From: Faecalibacterium taiwanense
Lineage (GTDB): Bacteria; Bacillota; Clostridia; Oscillospirales; Ruminococcaceae
NCBI RefSeq assembly: GCF_036632915.2
Contig: NZ_CP155552.1
Location: forward strand, 2,294,001 to 2,358,000
DNA: 64,000 bases
Reading direction: 5' to 3'
Part shown: in pieces, positions 53,802 to 63,605 of the stretch
Position numbering within the stretch: position 1 is the first letter of the stretch
How the letters are laid out: the number at the start of each line of letters is the position of its first letter
Position numbers and translations under genes: made by a program
The notes under the pieces: model-generated
What the model was told of the DNA's origin: nothing
Databases searched by the model: none
What the model saw: the letters and a program-made list of their open reading frames with translations, nothing else

Positions 53802-53842
53802 CAAAAACAGCCCCGCCGCCGTTTTCCCGGCAACGGGGCTGT
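53802..53842 (-). terminator. Terminator of the HI0933-cmk-plsC-ispH/S1 unit
   Basis: Minus-strand ACAGCCCCG...GCGGGGCTGTTTTTGTT hairpin, 45 bases after the ispH-S1 stop. Confidence 0.82.
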
Positions 53843-53886
53843 TGATCGCATTGTGTCAGAAGCTTTTCTTCCGAACGAAAGGCTGA

Positions 53887-55797
53887 TTACTCAGCGTCGT
53901 CGTTCAGCAGGGCCTTCATAGACAGGCTGATGCGCTTCTTGTCGAAGTCGACATCCAGCAGCTTCACATCGACCATATCGCCGACCTTCAGTACGTCAGA
54001 GACCTTCTCAACGCGGTCATTGCTGATCTCGCTGATGTGGACCAGACCATCAACACCCGGCAGGATGCGGACGAATGCACCGAACTTGGTCAGGGAGACG
54101 ACCGGAGCATGGAAGGTGCTGCCGATGGGGTAGTTGTTCTTCAGCTGCTCCCAGGGGTTGTCCTCGGCCTTCTTGTAGCCCAGAGAGACCTTGTGGTTCT
54201 CGGTGTCGATGTCCTTCACATACACTTCGATGGTGTCACCAACGGAGACGACCTCGGAGGGATGCTTGATGCGGTTCCAGCTCAGCTCGCTGATGTGGCA
54301 CAGACCGTCCACACCGCCGATATCGACGAATGCACCGTAAGAAGTCAGGCTCTTGACAACGCCGGTGTAGGTCTTGCCCACCTCAACGTTTGCCCAGAAC
54401 TCTTCACGCTTTGCCTTGTTCTGCTCAGCGGTCACCTTGTTGATGCTGCCGACGATCTTGCGGCCGGAGCACTCGGTGACAACCAGCTGAACGTGCTGGC
54501 CAACCAGAGCGGTGTAGTCCTCATCACGGCGCATAGTAGCCTGAGAACGAGGAACGAACACCTTGACGCCCTTGACGTTGACCACAACGCCGCCCTTGTT
54601 GAACTCGGTGACATCGCCTTCGACGACCTCGCCGGACTCAGCGGCCTTAGCGATCTCTTCCATGCCCTTGCGAGATGCGAGCTTCTTGCGGGAGAGCTGG
54701 ATGACGCCATCCTGATCCATAACCTTCTCGACGATGAGGTCCAGCTCATCGCCAACCTTCACCAGGTCTTCGACCTTGGCGGAGGAATCATCGGTCAGCT
54801 CGCTCAGCTTGACAAAGCCGGTCTGCTTCGCTCCGATATCCACCTGGATCTCGTTGGCAGAGATGCTGGTCACGATTCCTTTCACAATACTGCCTGCATG
54901 AACACGCTTTTCCTCGGATGCATTCAGCATCTCCTCAAAGCTCATGCTGTCATTGATTTCTGCGCTCATACTGTTAAGTACCTCCTCAATAATAGACGAT
55001 GGCGTTGAAGCCCCGGCTGTCACGCCCGCCACTTTAACATCTGCAAACCATTCCGGCCGAAGTTCGCTCGCTGTCTCGACCGTTACGGCACGCGTGTGTT
55101 TTGCGGCGACCTGTACCAGCTTTTGGGTATTGGAAGAATGATGACCGCCAATGACAACAATGATGTCGCATTTTTGGCTGAGGTCTTCCGCTTCCTGTTG
55201 CCTCGCCCACGTCGCATTACATATTGTATCAAAAATTCGGGCGTTTGTATAGGCTTTTTTGAGAAACTCCGAACTTTCTTGCCATTTTGTAACCTGAAAT
55301 GTGGTCTGTGCAACTGCAAACAGGGGTTTTTGCGGGTCAGAGGGGCCTTTCCATGCCTTCAACTCGGCCAGATCGGCAAAAACGAACACCTCTCCGCGGG
55401 TGTGGCCCACGATTCCCTGCACCTCCGGATGGGTCTTGTCGCCTGCCACCAGCAGCACCGCCCCCGCCTTTTCGGCCTCGGCGGCAATGCGCTGGATCTT
55501 CTGCACGAAGGGACAGGTGGCATCATGGTAGGTGATGCCGCGCGCATCCAGCTCGTCGTACACGGTGCGCGGCACGCCGTGGCTGCGGATGACCACCTCG
55601 TACCCGGCGGGCACATCGGCGATGGCATCCGCCACAAGGGCACCCTTTTTCTGCATATCCTCCACAGCCTGCGGGTTATGGATCAGCGGGCCGAGGGTGG
55701 CCACCTTGCAGCCTTCGTTCAGCAGGCCATAGGTCAGATCCACCGCCCGCTTGACACCAAAGCAGAACCCCGCCGTTTTGGCAACTCGGATCTCCAT
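53887..55797 (-). CDS. ispH: IspH fused to ribosomal protein S1-type domains
   Basis: Residues 1-285 are IspH (HMBPP reductase, last step of the MEP isoprenoid path), an Fe-S enzyme with Cys ligands in [12 protein letters not shown] (Cys12), [10 protein letters not shown] (near 96) and [14 protein letters not shown] (near 193). Residues about 310-630 hold four S1 RNA-binding domains, the last two best conserved ([40 protein letters not shown]). 636 aa. This fusion is established in Clostridia; here it lies 3 bases after plsC and is cotranscribed with it. Confidence 0.95.
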   Translation of the reverse strand: MEIRVAKTAGFCFGVKRAVDLTYGLLNEGCKVATLGPLIHNPQAVEDMQKKGALVADAIADVPAGYEVVIRSHGVPRTVYDELDARGITYHDATCPFVQKIQRIAAEAEKAGAVLLVAGDKTHPEVQGIVGHTRGEVFVFADLAELKAWKGPSDPQKPLFAVAQTTFQVTKWQESSEFLKKAYTNARIFDTICNATWARQQEAEDLSQKCDIIVVIGGHHSSNTQKLVQVAAKHTRAVTVETASELRPEWFADVKVAGVTAGASTPSSIIEEVLNSMSAEINDSMSFEEMLNASEEKRVHAGSIVKGIVTSISANEIQVDIGAKQTGFVKLSELTDDSSAKVEDLVKVGDELDLIVEKVMDQDGVIQLSRKKLASRKGMEEIAKAAESGEVVEGDVTEFNKGGVVVNVKGVKVFVPRSQATMRRDEDYTALVGQHVQLVVTECSGRKIVGSINKVTAEQNKAKREEFWANVEVGKTYTGVVKSLTSYGAFVDIGGVDGLCHISELSWNRIKHPSEVVSVGDTIEVYVKDIDTENHKVSLGYKKAEDNPWEQLKNNYPIGSTFHAPVVSLTKFGAFVRILPGVDGLVHISEISNDRVEKVSDVLKVGDMVDVKLLDVDFDKKRISLSMKALLNDDAE

Positions 55798-55800
55798 CTT

Positions 55801-56412
55801 TTACGCCCCCATCTTTTCCCACGCATCCAGCAGGGCCTGCTTGTTGGCACGCAGCTTTTTGGTGTCGCGGCGGCTCTCCATGGCAAACTGCTCTGCAGGC
55901 ATCGGCTCGCCGTAGATCACCCGTACTTTGCAGAACAGGTGCATTTTTCCATCCGGCGTATCGTACAGGATGCGGCAGGGCACTACGTCCACCCCGGCCC
56001 CCGCCGCAATGACAAACAGTCCGCTCTTGGGCGGCAGAAGCTTCCCGTCCTTTTCGCGGGTGCCCTCCGGGAAGATGAGCAGTGTTTCGCCGTTTCTGCA
56101 CTTTTCTACGGTCTGCTCAATGGCAGCCATTTCATCCTTTGTGCCGCGCACGCACACCGCGCCGCAGCACCGGAAGAACCATGTCAGGAAGCCGTTGATC
56201 TCGAACAGTTCCTTCTTGGCAAATACGACCATCCGCCTGCTCCACCGGGTGACCACGATGAACACCGGGTCGATGGCGGAGACATGGGTGGGCGCAAGGA
56301 TGCAGCCCTTTGTCTGCACCTTTTTCAGGTTTTCGCGTCCCTCTACATGGATGCGGAAACCGATATGCCACAAAAGCCACGCAAAGGGTACTAAGATGTA
56401 ATATAATATCAT
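55801..56412 (-). CDS. plsC: 1-acyl-sn-glycerol-3-phosphate acyltransferase
   Basis: Makes phosphatidic acid. 203 aa, one N-terminal membrane helix, catalytic HVSAIDP (HxxxxD) near 43 and FPEGTREKDGKLLP near 119. Start overlaps the cmk stop by 4 bases (ATGA). Confidence 0.93.
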   Translation of the reverse strand: MILYYILVPFAWLLWHIGFRIHVEGRENLKKVQTKGCILAPTHVSAIDPVFIVVTRWSRRMVVFAKKELFEINGFLTWFFRCCGAVCVRGTKDEMAAIEQTVEKCRNGETLLIFPEGTREKDGKLLPPKSGLFVIAAGAGVDVVPCRILYDTPDGKMHLFCKVRVIYGEPMPAEQFAMESRRDTKKLRANKQALLDAWEKMGA

Positions 56413-57086
56413 TTTATCGTTTTATTCACTTTCTCCGCAATGATCTTCTTCATTGCAGCAAGGCTCTGTTCAAAATCCAGCTCCGAAGTATCCAGCAGCA
56501 CGGCATCGTCCGCCTGCTTCAGGGGCGCAGCGGCACGGTGGGTGTCCTGATAGTCCCGCTGCTTCACGTCGGCCAGCACCTCTTCATAGGGAGTATCGAT
56601 GCCCTTGGCCTGATACTCTTTCCACCTGCGTGTGGCGCGGGCTTCCGGCGTGGCGGTGAGGAAGATCTTCACCGTGGCATCCGGCAGCACCACCGTGCCG
56701 ATGTCGCGGCCGTCCATCAGCACGTCCTGCTTTTTGGCCATATCCCGCTGCAGTTCCAGCAGAAAGGCGCGCACAGCCGGGTTTGCGCCCACGGCAGAGG
56801 CAGCCATACCTGCGGCCTCGGTGCGGATGGCGGTGCTCACATCCTCTTCCTTTAAATAAATGTGCTGCTCGCCCTCAATGGAGGCCAGCCGCAGCTCGAT
56901 CTGGGGAAGCAGCGCGTTCACTGCGTCGTTGTCCTTGGGGTCCTTGCCTGCGCGCAGGGCATACAGGCCGATGGCGCGGTACATGGCACCGGTATCCACA
57001 TAAATATAGCCCATTTCAGCCGCCAAACGGCGTGCCAGCGTAGATTTGCCTGCACCTGCAGGCCCGTCGATCGCAACAGATACCAT
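56409..57086 (-). CDS. cmk: Cytidylate kinase
   Basis: Phosphorylates CMP and dCMP. 225 aa: P-loop IDGPAGAGKSTLARRLA near 6, CMP-binding MDGRDIGTVVLPDATVKIFL near 145, and LID-type TATPEARATRRWKEY. Overlaps plsC by 4 bases. Upstream is a 350-base repeat region. Confidence 0.94.
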   Translation of the reverse strand: MVSVAIDGPAGAGKSTLARRLAAEMGYIYVDTGAMYRAIGLYALRAGKDPKDNDAVNALLPQIELRLASIEGEQHIYLKEEDVSTAIRTEAAGMAASAVGANPAVRAFLLELQRDMAKKQDVLMDGRDIGTVVLPDATVKIFLTATPEARATRRWKEYQAKGIDTPYEEVLADVKQRDYQDTHRAAAPLKQADDAVLLDTSELDFEQSLAAMKKIIAEKVNKTIK

Positions 57087-57112
57087 TTTATATCTTCTCC
57101 TTTTTTGAACTG

Positions 57113-57425
57113 AACGATTTAAAATGGCCTCTGCTCACGCTCTGGCCATCTTCAGCGGAAAATCATTTTAAATATTTACAAATCTGGAAAATCTGCGGAT
57201 TTTCCAGATTTGATTTTTCACAAGCGGGGCCGCAACGGCCAACTGAATTTGCTGCTCGTTCCCTTTGGGAACAGTTGCGCAGTGGTCTGTGAGACTATCC
57301 CGGCAACAACCCTTTTTGTGAAAACGTATTTTGAAAACGACCGCAGTCGTTTTCAAAATACAAATCAAAAAAATCTATTCCTATAAATATGCCCAGAGCA
57401 GCGCGGAGGGCATTTAAAATTGTTT
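57113..57425. mobile_element. Candidate small non-autonomous element: two inverted family 1 repeat arms
   Basis: Left arm: core ATGGCC (57124-57129)/GGCCAT (57144-57149), AGCGG (57154-57158), hairpin AATCTGGAAAATCTGCGGATTTTCCAGATT, TTTTTCACAAGCGGGG. Right arm, inverted: core ATGCCC/GGGCAT (57389-57413), hairpin with CTGCGG between ATTTTGAAAACGA and TCGTTTTCAAAAT, TTTTCACAAAAAGGG. Centre about 80 bases with GTTCCCTTTGGGAAC. No ORF, so any transposition would depend on proteins elsewhere. Confidence 0.6.
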
Positions 57426-57434
57426 TATCTGTAA

Positions 57435-58726
57435 TTACAGATTATTTGCAAACGCCTGTGCGGTGCAGAAGGCGATCTGCAGGTTGTAGCCGCCGGTATA
57501 GGCATCCACATCCAGCACTTCGCCTGCAAAGTAAAGGCCCATCGCCTTTTTGCTCTGCATGGTTTTGGGGTCCACCTCCCGCACGGACACGCCGCCGCTG
57601 GTGATCACCGCGTGGGCCAGATCGCCCCGGGCATCAATGGACACCCGCCAGTGCTTCATCAGCTGCACCAGCTCCCTCTTCTGCTCCCGGGTGATTTGGT
57701 TTGCCTTGGTAGCCGGGTCGATGCCCCAGCGCGCCACCATCACCGGCTGCATACTGGACGGCAAAAGCTTTACCAGCGCGCCCTGCGCCGCATGGTTTGC
57801 CAGCAGGGCAAAATCCCGCGTGATTCGGTCATAAAGCTGCTCCTCGCTGAGAGCGGGCTTGAGGTCGATCTCCGCATGATACTTGTGTTTTTTCATGTCG
57901 CCCAGATGGCTGGATGCGCTCAAAGTCAGCGGGCCGCTGATGCCAAAATGAGTGAACAGCATTTCGCCCTGCTCGTCAAAAATGGCCTTGCTGTCCTCGA
58001 ACAGGGTCAGGGTGACGTTTTTCAGCGCCAAGCCCATCATCTTTTTGCAGTCCGCGTCATGGCTCACAAGACTGACCAGACTGGGCACCGGCTCGATGAG
58101 GGTGTGCCCGGCCTGCTGGGCCAGTTTGTAGCCGTCGCCGGTAGAGCCGGTGGTGGGATAGCTCACGCCGCCGGTGGCCACCAGCACGGCATCCGCCCGG
58201 TACTCCCGGCCGGAGGTGCCCCGCACACCGATGCACCGCAGTGCCGGGCCTGCCTTTTTCTTTTGGGGTGGCGCGGGTTTTCCGGTGCGGCGGGAGCTGC
58301 TTCCGGCTCCGGTGTTACCTCTTCCAATAGCAGCTTTTTCGCGCCGTCATGCACGAGTTCAGCATCCTGCGCATAGCGCAAAAGAGCCTGCCGGATCTCC
58401 TCGGCCTTGTCCGATACTGGAAACACCCGGCGGCCGCGCTCCACCTTCAGCTCCACGCCAAGGCCCTCGAACAGTTCCATGGTCTTTGCCGGTGGAAAGG
58501 CCCCCAGCGACGAATACAGAAAGCGCGGGTTCGTGCGCACATGGCGCAGAAATTCCTCTGCCGGGCAGTCGTTGGTCACATTGCAGCGGCCCTTGCCGGT
58601 GACAAGGATCTTCTGGCCGGGCTTGTCCATGTGTTCCAGCACCGTCACCTGATGCCCCTGACGCACGGCGGCACCCGCCGCCATCAGTCCTGCCGCGCCT
58701 GCGCCGACGATCAATACTTTCGCCAT
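57435..58726 (-). pseudogene. HI0933-type NAD(P)/FAD oxidoreductase, split by a frameshift
   Basis: The N-terminal frame (58726 to about 58263) has the FAD site VLIVGAGAAGLMAAGAAVRQ, and GKGRCNVTND; the C-terminal frame (to 57435) has YPTTGSTGDGYKLAQQAGHT, THFGISGPLTLSASS, ITSGGVSVREVDPKTMQSKK and GYNLQIAFCTAQAFANN, all typical of the HI0933/YhiN family. One additional A in the AAAAA run at 58255-58259 rejoins them into 430 aa, the usual length. Function of the family is unsettled. Sits upstream of cmk, a common Firmicute order. Confidence 0.88.
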
Positions 58727-58812
58727 CCGTTTTCTCTCCCATCGCCTAATAATACGAGTATATCATACCAGAATCGACACTCAAAAGCAATGTGTTGCCG
58801 TATTTCTGCCAA

Positions 58813-59895
58813 TTACAACAGCTGGGCAAGGATGCTGTTCTGCACGATGAGGCCCGCCGGGGTCAGGGCAAGGGTGCGGCCGTCAAAGCTTGCATAGCCC
58901 GCCCGGACGCAGTTTTGCACAAAGGCCAGCTGTGCGGTGGAGAATTCTTTCCCGTAAAGTTTTTTGTATGCATCCAGCGAAAGGCCTTTGCGCAGACGCA
59001 GCTGTAAAATAAGGTAGTCCTCTGCGCCGCAACTGCCGTCCATCACCGGGGCGGCGGCATCGTTCAGGAAAGCGGCGGTGTCCGGCGGGTAGTAGAACCG
59101 TCTGCCGCCCATGCAGGAGTGCGCCGCCGGGCCAAGGCCCAGATAGTCGCCGCAGTCCCAGTAGATGAGGTTGTGTCTGCCCTCATAGCCGGGCTTTGCA
59201 AAGTTGGAGATCTCGTACTGTTTGTAGCCGTGGTGTTCCAGCTGTTCCACTGCATAAAGGTAAAAATCGGCGGCTTCATCGCCGGTGGGCAGGCCTTCGG
59301 GCGGATGTTTACCAAAGGCCGAATCCGGCTCGATCTTCAGCAGATATGCCGAAATATGGGTAGCCCCACCACCCTCGATCAGTTCCAGCGTTTCGTCAAA
59401 CTCGGCTTCGGTGTAGTGCGGCAGTGCCAGCATGATGTCGCCGCTGATGTTCGCAAAGCCTGCGCGCCGCGCGGCGGCAAATGCAGCCCGCGCCTGCTTT
59501 GCCGTGTGCGGCCTGCCCAGTGTGCGCAGCTGGGTATCCCGGGCAGACTGCACCCCGAAAGAGATGCGGTTCACACCCGCCTCCCGGAAGCCTGCAAGGC
59601 TTTCTTCCGTCACCGTCTCCGGGTTTGCTTCCAGTGTGATCTCGGCCCCCGGCATCGGCCGGGCCGCATCGATCAGCCGTTTTGCCTGCTCCGGGCGCAG
59701 CAGGCTGGGCGTGCCGCCGCCAAAATAAAGGGTGTCCGGCTGCAGAGGTACTTCCGGCGCAAAGCGGGAAAGCTCCCGCACAAGAGCATCCACATAAGCT
59801 TCCGGTACGCCGCGCTCACCGGGATGGGAATAGAAATCGCAGTATCTGCATTTGGAAAAACAGTAGGGTATGTGTAAATAAAGCCCAAGAGACAT
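58813..59895 (-). CDS. hemW: HemW-like radical SAM protein
   Basis: 360 aa. The radical-SAM cluster motif CFSKCRYCDF follows LYLHIPY at the N-terminus; FGGGTPSLLRPEQAKRLI, TLEANPETVTEESLAGFREA and NRISFGVQSARDTQLRTLGR are the HemW pattern. By family it is a heme chaperone or coproporphyrinogen-type protein, not a proven oxidase. Divergent from the BAX-inhibitor-type gene. Confidence 0.92.
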   Translation of the reverse strand: MSLGLYLHIPYCFSKCRYCDFYSHPGERGVPEAYVDALVRELSRFAPEVPLQPDTLYFGGGTPSLLRPEQAKRLIDAARPMPGAEITLEANPETVTEESLAGFREAGVNRISFGVQSARDTQLRTLGRPHTAKQARAAFAAARRAGFANISGDIMLALPHYTEAEFDETLELIEGGGATHISAYLLKIEPDSAFGKHPPEGLPTGDEAADFYLYAVEQLEHHGYKQYEISNFAKPGYEGRHNLIYWDCGDYLGLGPAAHSCMGGRRFYYPPDTAAFLNDAAAPVMDGSCGAEDYLILQLRLRKGLSLDAYKKLYGKEFSTAQLAFVQNCVRAGYASFDGRTLALTPAGLIVQNSILAQLL

Positions 59896-60006
59896 ACAAT
59901 ATCACAGCCTTTTTCATGAAACGTTCATTTCTATGCAGTATACTATATTCCGTAGACCGGAGCAAGGAAAAAGTGTTCCGGCAGAAAGAGACTGGAGGAG
60001 TCCCAT

Positions 60007-60717
60007 ATGGATTACAATTACAATGGTTACGATCGAGGATACACGGAGCCTGCCATGACCTCGGCTGACTATATGAACCGCACCTACCGCTGGATGGCGG
60101 TAGGCCTGCTCATCACCTTTGCCGCGGCGTTCGTTACAGCCGCTACCCCGCTGCTGTACGTTGTCAACTCGCTGTATCTGGTGTTCACCATCGCAGAGTT
60201 GGTGCTGGTGTATGTGCTCAGCTCCCGCGTGCAGAACATGTCGGTGGGCGGTGCAAGAGCCACATTCTTTGCCTATGCGCTGCTCAACGGCATGGTGCTG
60301 AGCTACTACTTCCTGATATTTGATCTGGGCACTCTGGTGCTGGCCTTCCTTGCCACCTCGCTGTACTTCGGCCTGATGGCGGTCTACGGCACTACTACCC
60401 ACAAGGATCTGTCCGGTTGGGGTCCCAAGCTGATGATGGGCCTGTTCGCGCTCATCATCACCGGCTTTGTGGGCATGCTGTTCGGCATGAGTTTCCTCAC
60501 CACGGTGCTGTACAGCGCTGTCGGTCTGGTGGTGTTCATGCTGCTGACCGCCTACGACACCCAGAAACTGAGCCAGATGTTCTCCTACTACGCCTATGAC
60601 GGCGAGCTGGCTGAGAAGGCTTCCATCTACGGCGCACTGACGTTGTATCTGGACTTCATCAACATCTTCCTGTATGTTGTGCGCCTGCTGGGCATGAACA
60701 GCCGCCGCCGCAACTGA
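60007..60717 (+). CDS. Bax inhibitor-1/YccA family membrane protein
   Basis: 236 aa with seven membrane segments. Family region: MNRTYRWMAVGLLITFAAAF near 20, EAEL-type core and the C-terminal GLVVFMLLTAYDTQKLSQMF with YGALTLYLDFINIFLYVVRL, as in YetJ-type proteins, a pH-gated calcium leak channel in Bacillus. GGAGG lies 6 bases before ATG. Confidence 0.92.
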   Translation: MDYNYNGYDRGYTEPAMTSADYMNRTYRWMAVGLLITFAAAFVTAATPLLYVVNSLYLVFTIAELVLVYVLSSRVQNMSVGGARATFFAYALLNGMVLSYYFLIFDLGTLVLAFLATSLYFGLMAVYGTTTHKDLSGWGPKLMMGLFALIITGFVGMLFGMSFLTTVLYSAVGLVVFMLLTAYDTQKLSQMFSYYAYDGELAEKASIYGALTLYLDFINIFLYVVRLLGMNSRRRN

Positions 60718-60729
60718 TTTTTGATCTGC

Positions 60730-60762
60730 AAAGGCTCTCCCGAAAAGGGAGAGCCTTTTTGT
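60730..60762 (+). terminator. Terminator of the BAX-inhibitor-type gene
   Basis: AAAGGCTCTCCC/GGGAGAGCCTTTTTG, 5-base loop. Confidence 0.88.
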
Positions 60763-60767
60763 TTGGT

Positions 60768-60962
60768 AATATCATTTAGAATATCCTCCGCTTCACTCTG
60801 GGTATCAGCACAGAAGGCCACAGAGGGAAGATGCATTTTCCGGCTGCGGCCCTTCCCGTGAAAGTGCAGGCCAGCCAGACCCGCAGGTCTGGCTGGGCTG
60901 CTATATTACAAAATATCATTTCCTCTAAATATGCCCAGAGCAACGCGGAGGGCATTTAAATA
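60768..60962. mobile_element. Second candidate inverted-arm element of family 1
   Basis: The right end, read on the minus strand, is core ATGCCC/GGGCAT (60955-60931), AGAGGAAAT, a hairpin CCAGCCAGACCTGCGGGTCTGGCTGG and TTTCACGGGAAGGGCC; the left end is a diverged inverted core ATATCC/GGGTAT (60781-60805). About 195 bp, shorter than the 57113 element because the left arm has only the core. Confidence 0.58.
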
Positions 60963-61046
60963 AAAGAATGCATAAAACCTGCCCTGCTGTCCCACACTAA
61001 GCCCAGAAGCAATGCGTACACAATGCAGCAGATGGGAGTAACGACA

Positions 61047-61805
61047 ATGGAGCAGATCAAAAAGTTTTTGCGCAGCAGGGGCTTTACACTGGCACTGCTG
61101 GCCTGTCTCGTCGCAGCCGCAGCGGCGGGCGTGTGGGCAGTGCGCACCGTGCGGGATGAACTGAAAAAGAGCTACGACGACCTGACGACCCCGCAGGAAG
61201 AACCTGCACCGGAGCCGCAGCTCACCCTTGACCCACAGGAGGACGATGTATGGCAGCAGCCCGTGACCGACGCCGCAGAATCTGCGGCAAATGTACCCAA
61301 GCCCGCATCCTCTGCGTCCTCTTCTGGGGCGCAGTCTGGCTCTGGTTTGGTGCACGAACCCTCCGCACTGCAGGGCGCATCCTCGCCTGCCAGCAGTTCA
61401 GCTGCGCCTGCCTCCACGCAGCCCGTCTCGGGCAAGGTCTTGAACGCCTACAGCGGCGATGAGCTGGTGTACAGCAGCACCCTTGGCGACTGGCGCACCC
61501 ACAACGGTGTGGACTACGCCTGTGCGCAGGATGCACAGGTGTGTGCTCCCGCCGCCGGTAAGGTGACCGCCGTGGACACCGATAGCCGCTGGGGCAGTGT
61601 GGTGTGCATCGAGGACAGCGCCGGGCACCTGTGGCGGGTGTGCGGCACTGCCGACCCCACGGTGCAGACCGGCGATGAAGTGAGTGTGGGTCAGATACTT
61701 GGCCGTGCAGGCAGCATTCCCAACGAATGCGCCGAGGAGACGCATATCCATCTGGAAGTACTGCAGGGTGAGCAGTATCTTGACCCGGCAAAGCTGCTGA
61801 ACTGA
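61047..61805 (+). CDS. M23 peptidase-like membrane protein (SpoIIQ-like)
   Basis: 252 aa: one N-terminal membrane helix (about 15-37), a Pro/Ser/Ala-rich stalk (70-130), and a C-terminal LytM domain from about 145. VYSSTLGDWRTHNGVDYACA keeps His and Asp of the first zinc motif and ETHIHLEVLQG keeps the HxH motif; the arrangement DELVYSSTLGDWRTHNGVD is very like SpoIIQ of spore formers. Faces the cell wall. GGGAG is 8 bases before ATG 61047. Confidence 0.83.
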   Translation: MEQIKKFLRSRGFTLALLACLVAAAAAGVWAVRTVRDELKKSYDDLTTPQEEPAPEPQLTLDPQEDDVWQQPVTDAAESAANVPKPASSASSSGAQSGSGLVHEPSALQGASSPASSSAAPASTQPVSGKVLNAYSGDELVYSSTLGDWRTHNGVDYACAQDAQVCAPAAGKVTAVDTDSRWGSVVCIEDSAGHLWRVCGTADPTVQTGDEVSVGQILGRAGSIPNECAEETHIHLEVLQGEQYLDPAKLLN

Positions 61806-61917
61806 TGCAGTTCGCCGTATCCCCTGCGTATTTTTCAGTAAAATATTCCAAGCAGCAAAAAATCGGAAAGGCCGTTCTGGTCTTTCCGATTTTTCATTCT
61901 ATAGGATAGATGCAGGC

Positions 61918-62493
61918 TCAGGCATTTTCCAGCTCAACCACCGGCCAGCCCAGAAGGCGGATGGCTTCGCGGTCGTGGGTAGCCAGCAAGACAGGCTTTT
62001 CTCCGCGGCGCTCCCGCAGCAGCGCCGCAGCAGCGGCAAGGGTGTCCGGGTCCATTCCGGTAAAGGGTTCGTCTAACAGCAGCGTATCGCTGGCGGCCCA
62101 CAAAGCCCGCAGCAGAGCCGTGCGGCGCTTCTGTCCGCCGGAAAGCCGTGCTGCAGGCAGGGCCAGTGCGGCAGCATCCATGCCAAGCTGTTGAAAATCT
62201 TCTATAATTTGCTCCTTGTATTGTTCTGCACTGCCGGGCAATACCAGCGTCACGTTCTGCACAGCTGTCAGCTGCGGGCAGAGCCGGTCTTCCTGAAACA
62301 CTGCTGCCACCCGGCCAACGTCCTGTACTATGCCAGAAGTGGGTTCTTCCAGCCCCATGAGGATGCGCAGCAATGTGGTCTTGCCCCAGCCGCTGGGTGC
62401 CCACAGCACCGCCGGGCCTTTCACCGTGAGGCACAGGTCCCGGAACAGCGTTTTCTTCCCGAACTGTTTTGTCAGATGCTCGATGGTCAGCAT
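61918..62493 (-). CDS. ABC transporter ATP-binding protein (nitrate/sulfonate/taurine type)
   Basis: 191 aa, short for the class. Walker A is APSGWGKTTLL, signature LSGGQKRRTALLRAL, Walker B TLLLDEPFTGMD, H-loop LATHDREA. It overlaps the permease gene by 7 bases, so translation is coupled. Confidence 0.88.
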   Translation of the reverse strand: MLTIEHLTKQFGKKTLFRDLCLTVKGPAVLWAPSGWGKTTLLRILMGLEEPTSGIVQDVGRVAAVFQEDRLCPQLTAVQNVTLVLPGSAEQYKEQIIEDFQQLGMDAAALALPAARLSGGQKRRTALLRALWAASDTLLLDEPFTGMDPDTLAAAAALLRERRGEKPVLLATHDREAIRLLGWPVVELENA

Positions 62494-63254
62494 TGCGGCA
62501 CCTCCCCGGTCACGGCGCGGGTCACGCAGTCCAGAAGCAGCAGGAACAGCTTTTCAAACCCGGCGCTGAGCAGGATGATCACAAACGTCCATGCGAACAG
62601 CTCCCCGGTGGAAAGGGTGATCTTGGCCCGGTAGAGTGCATCGCCGATGCTGCCATTGGGCAGGCCGATCACCTCAGCGGCAACGCCGCTCTTCCAGCAG
62701 ATGCCAAGGGCCACGCTGCATCCCTGCCGGAAGGCTGGCAGCACCGCAGGCAGCCACACCGCCCGCAGCCGTCGGCCCAGCGGAAGGTGAAACACCTTCG
62801 TCATCTCCAACAGCTGTGGGTCTGCGCTCTGGATGCCGGTGCGCACCGCACCGTACAGCACGGGCAGCACCATTAAAAAGCTGATGAGCACCGAAAGCGA
62901 TGCCCCCCGCACCCACACCAGCGCCAGAATGATAAAGCTTGCCACCGGCGTGGCTTTGACCAGCTGCAGCACCGGAGCAAGCAGCACATCTGCCGTGTGC
63001 CACGCCTGTGCGGCCACAGCCAGCACGATGCTTACGGCCACGCCCAGCCCAAAACCCAGCAGAATGCGCCCGGAGCTGAAACCCACCCGCTGCCAGAACT
63101 CTGCCTGCGGCAAAAGCTGCAAAAGAGTGCGCACCGCCTGCACCGGCGAAACAAGGAACACCTCCTGTCCCACCGCCATGGCGGCGCACTGCCACACCGC
63201 CAGCCAGAAGGCCGCAGCGCCCAGCCGCTGAAAAAATTGTTTATGTCGCTTCAT
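62487..63254 (-). CDS. ABC transporter permease (nitrate/sulfonate/taurine type)
   Basis: 255 aa with about six membrane segments; binding-protein-dependent permease core (GRILLGFGLGVAVSIVLAVA, then EMTKVFHLPLGRRLRAVWLP). A binding protein is not present in the window next to it, so it must be encoded elsewhere. GGAGCAGGTAAGTTT precedes ATG. Confidence 0.86.
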   Translation of the reverse strand: MKRHKQFFQRLGAAAFWLAVWQCAAMAVGQEVFLVSPVQAVRTLLQLLPQAEFWQRVGFSSGRILLGFGLGVAVSIVLAVAAQAWHTADVLLAPVLQLVKATPVASFIILALVWVRGASLSVLISFLMVLPVLYGAVRTGIQSADPQLLEMTKVFHLPLGRRLRAVWLPAVLPAFRQGCSVALGICWKSGVAAEVIGLPNGSIGDALYRAKITLSTGELFAWTFVIILLSAGFEKLFLLLLDCVTRAVTGEVPQC

Positions 63255-63329
63255 AAACTTACCTGCTCCTGATTACAAATAAATGCAGGACGGCAGGGAA
63301 TTTCTTCAGCGAATGATCCGAGGATAGGA

Positions 63330-63353
63330 CCCTGTTGCCATAAGGCAACAGGG
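63330..63353 (-). promoter_or_regulatory. Structured leader hairpin upstream of the ABC pair
   Basis: Perfect 10-bp stem CCCTGTTGCC/GGCAACAGGG with a 4-base loop, no T-run, about 80-100 bases before the permease start. The 63255-63420 stretch is G/C-rich and may be an untranslated regulatory leader; I could not match it to a known riboswitch. Confidence 0.4.
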
Positions 63354-63520
63354 CGGGAGCTGGAAGCCCCGAATTTCGCGGAGAAAGCGCCCTGATGGCC
63401 TGCCCAGTTCTACATTATACATTATAATACCATATCTCTTTCCAAACGCCAATGACCCGTGCATCATGATGCATAAGAGCTTATCATGCCTGTCATTACT
63501 TTTCTTCATGTTTTTCTTTC

Positions 63521-63549
63521 TTGACATGAAATCAATAAAACGATAAACT
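63521..63549 (+). promoter_or_regulatory. Promoter of brnQ
   Basis: TTGACA, 17-base spacer, TAAACT; 57 bases before the start. Confidence 0.7.
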
Positions 63550-63605
63550 GAACTGTATGAATCTCTGTCATCTTTGATGCAAGAAAGAAATGAGGTGTCT
63601 GTCCT

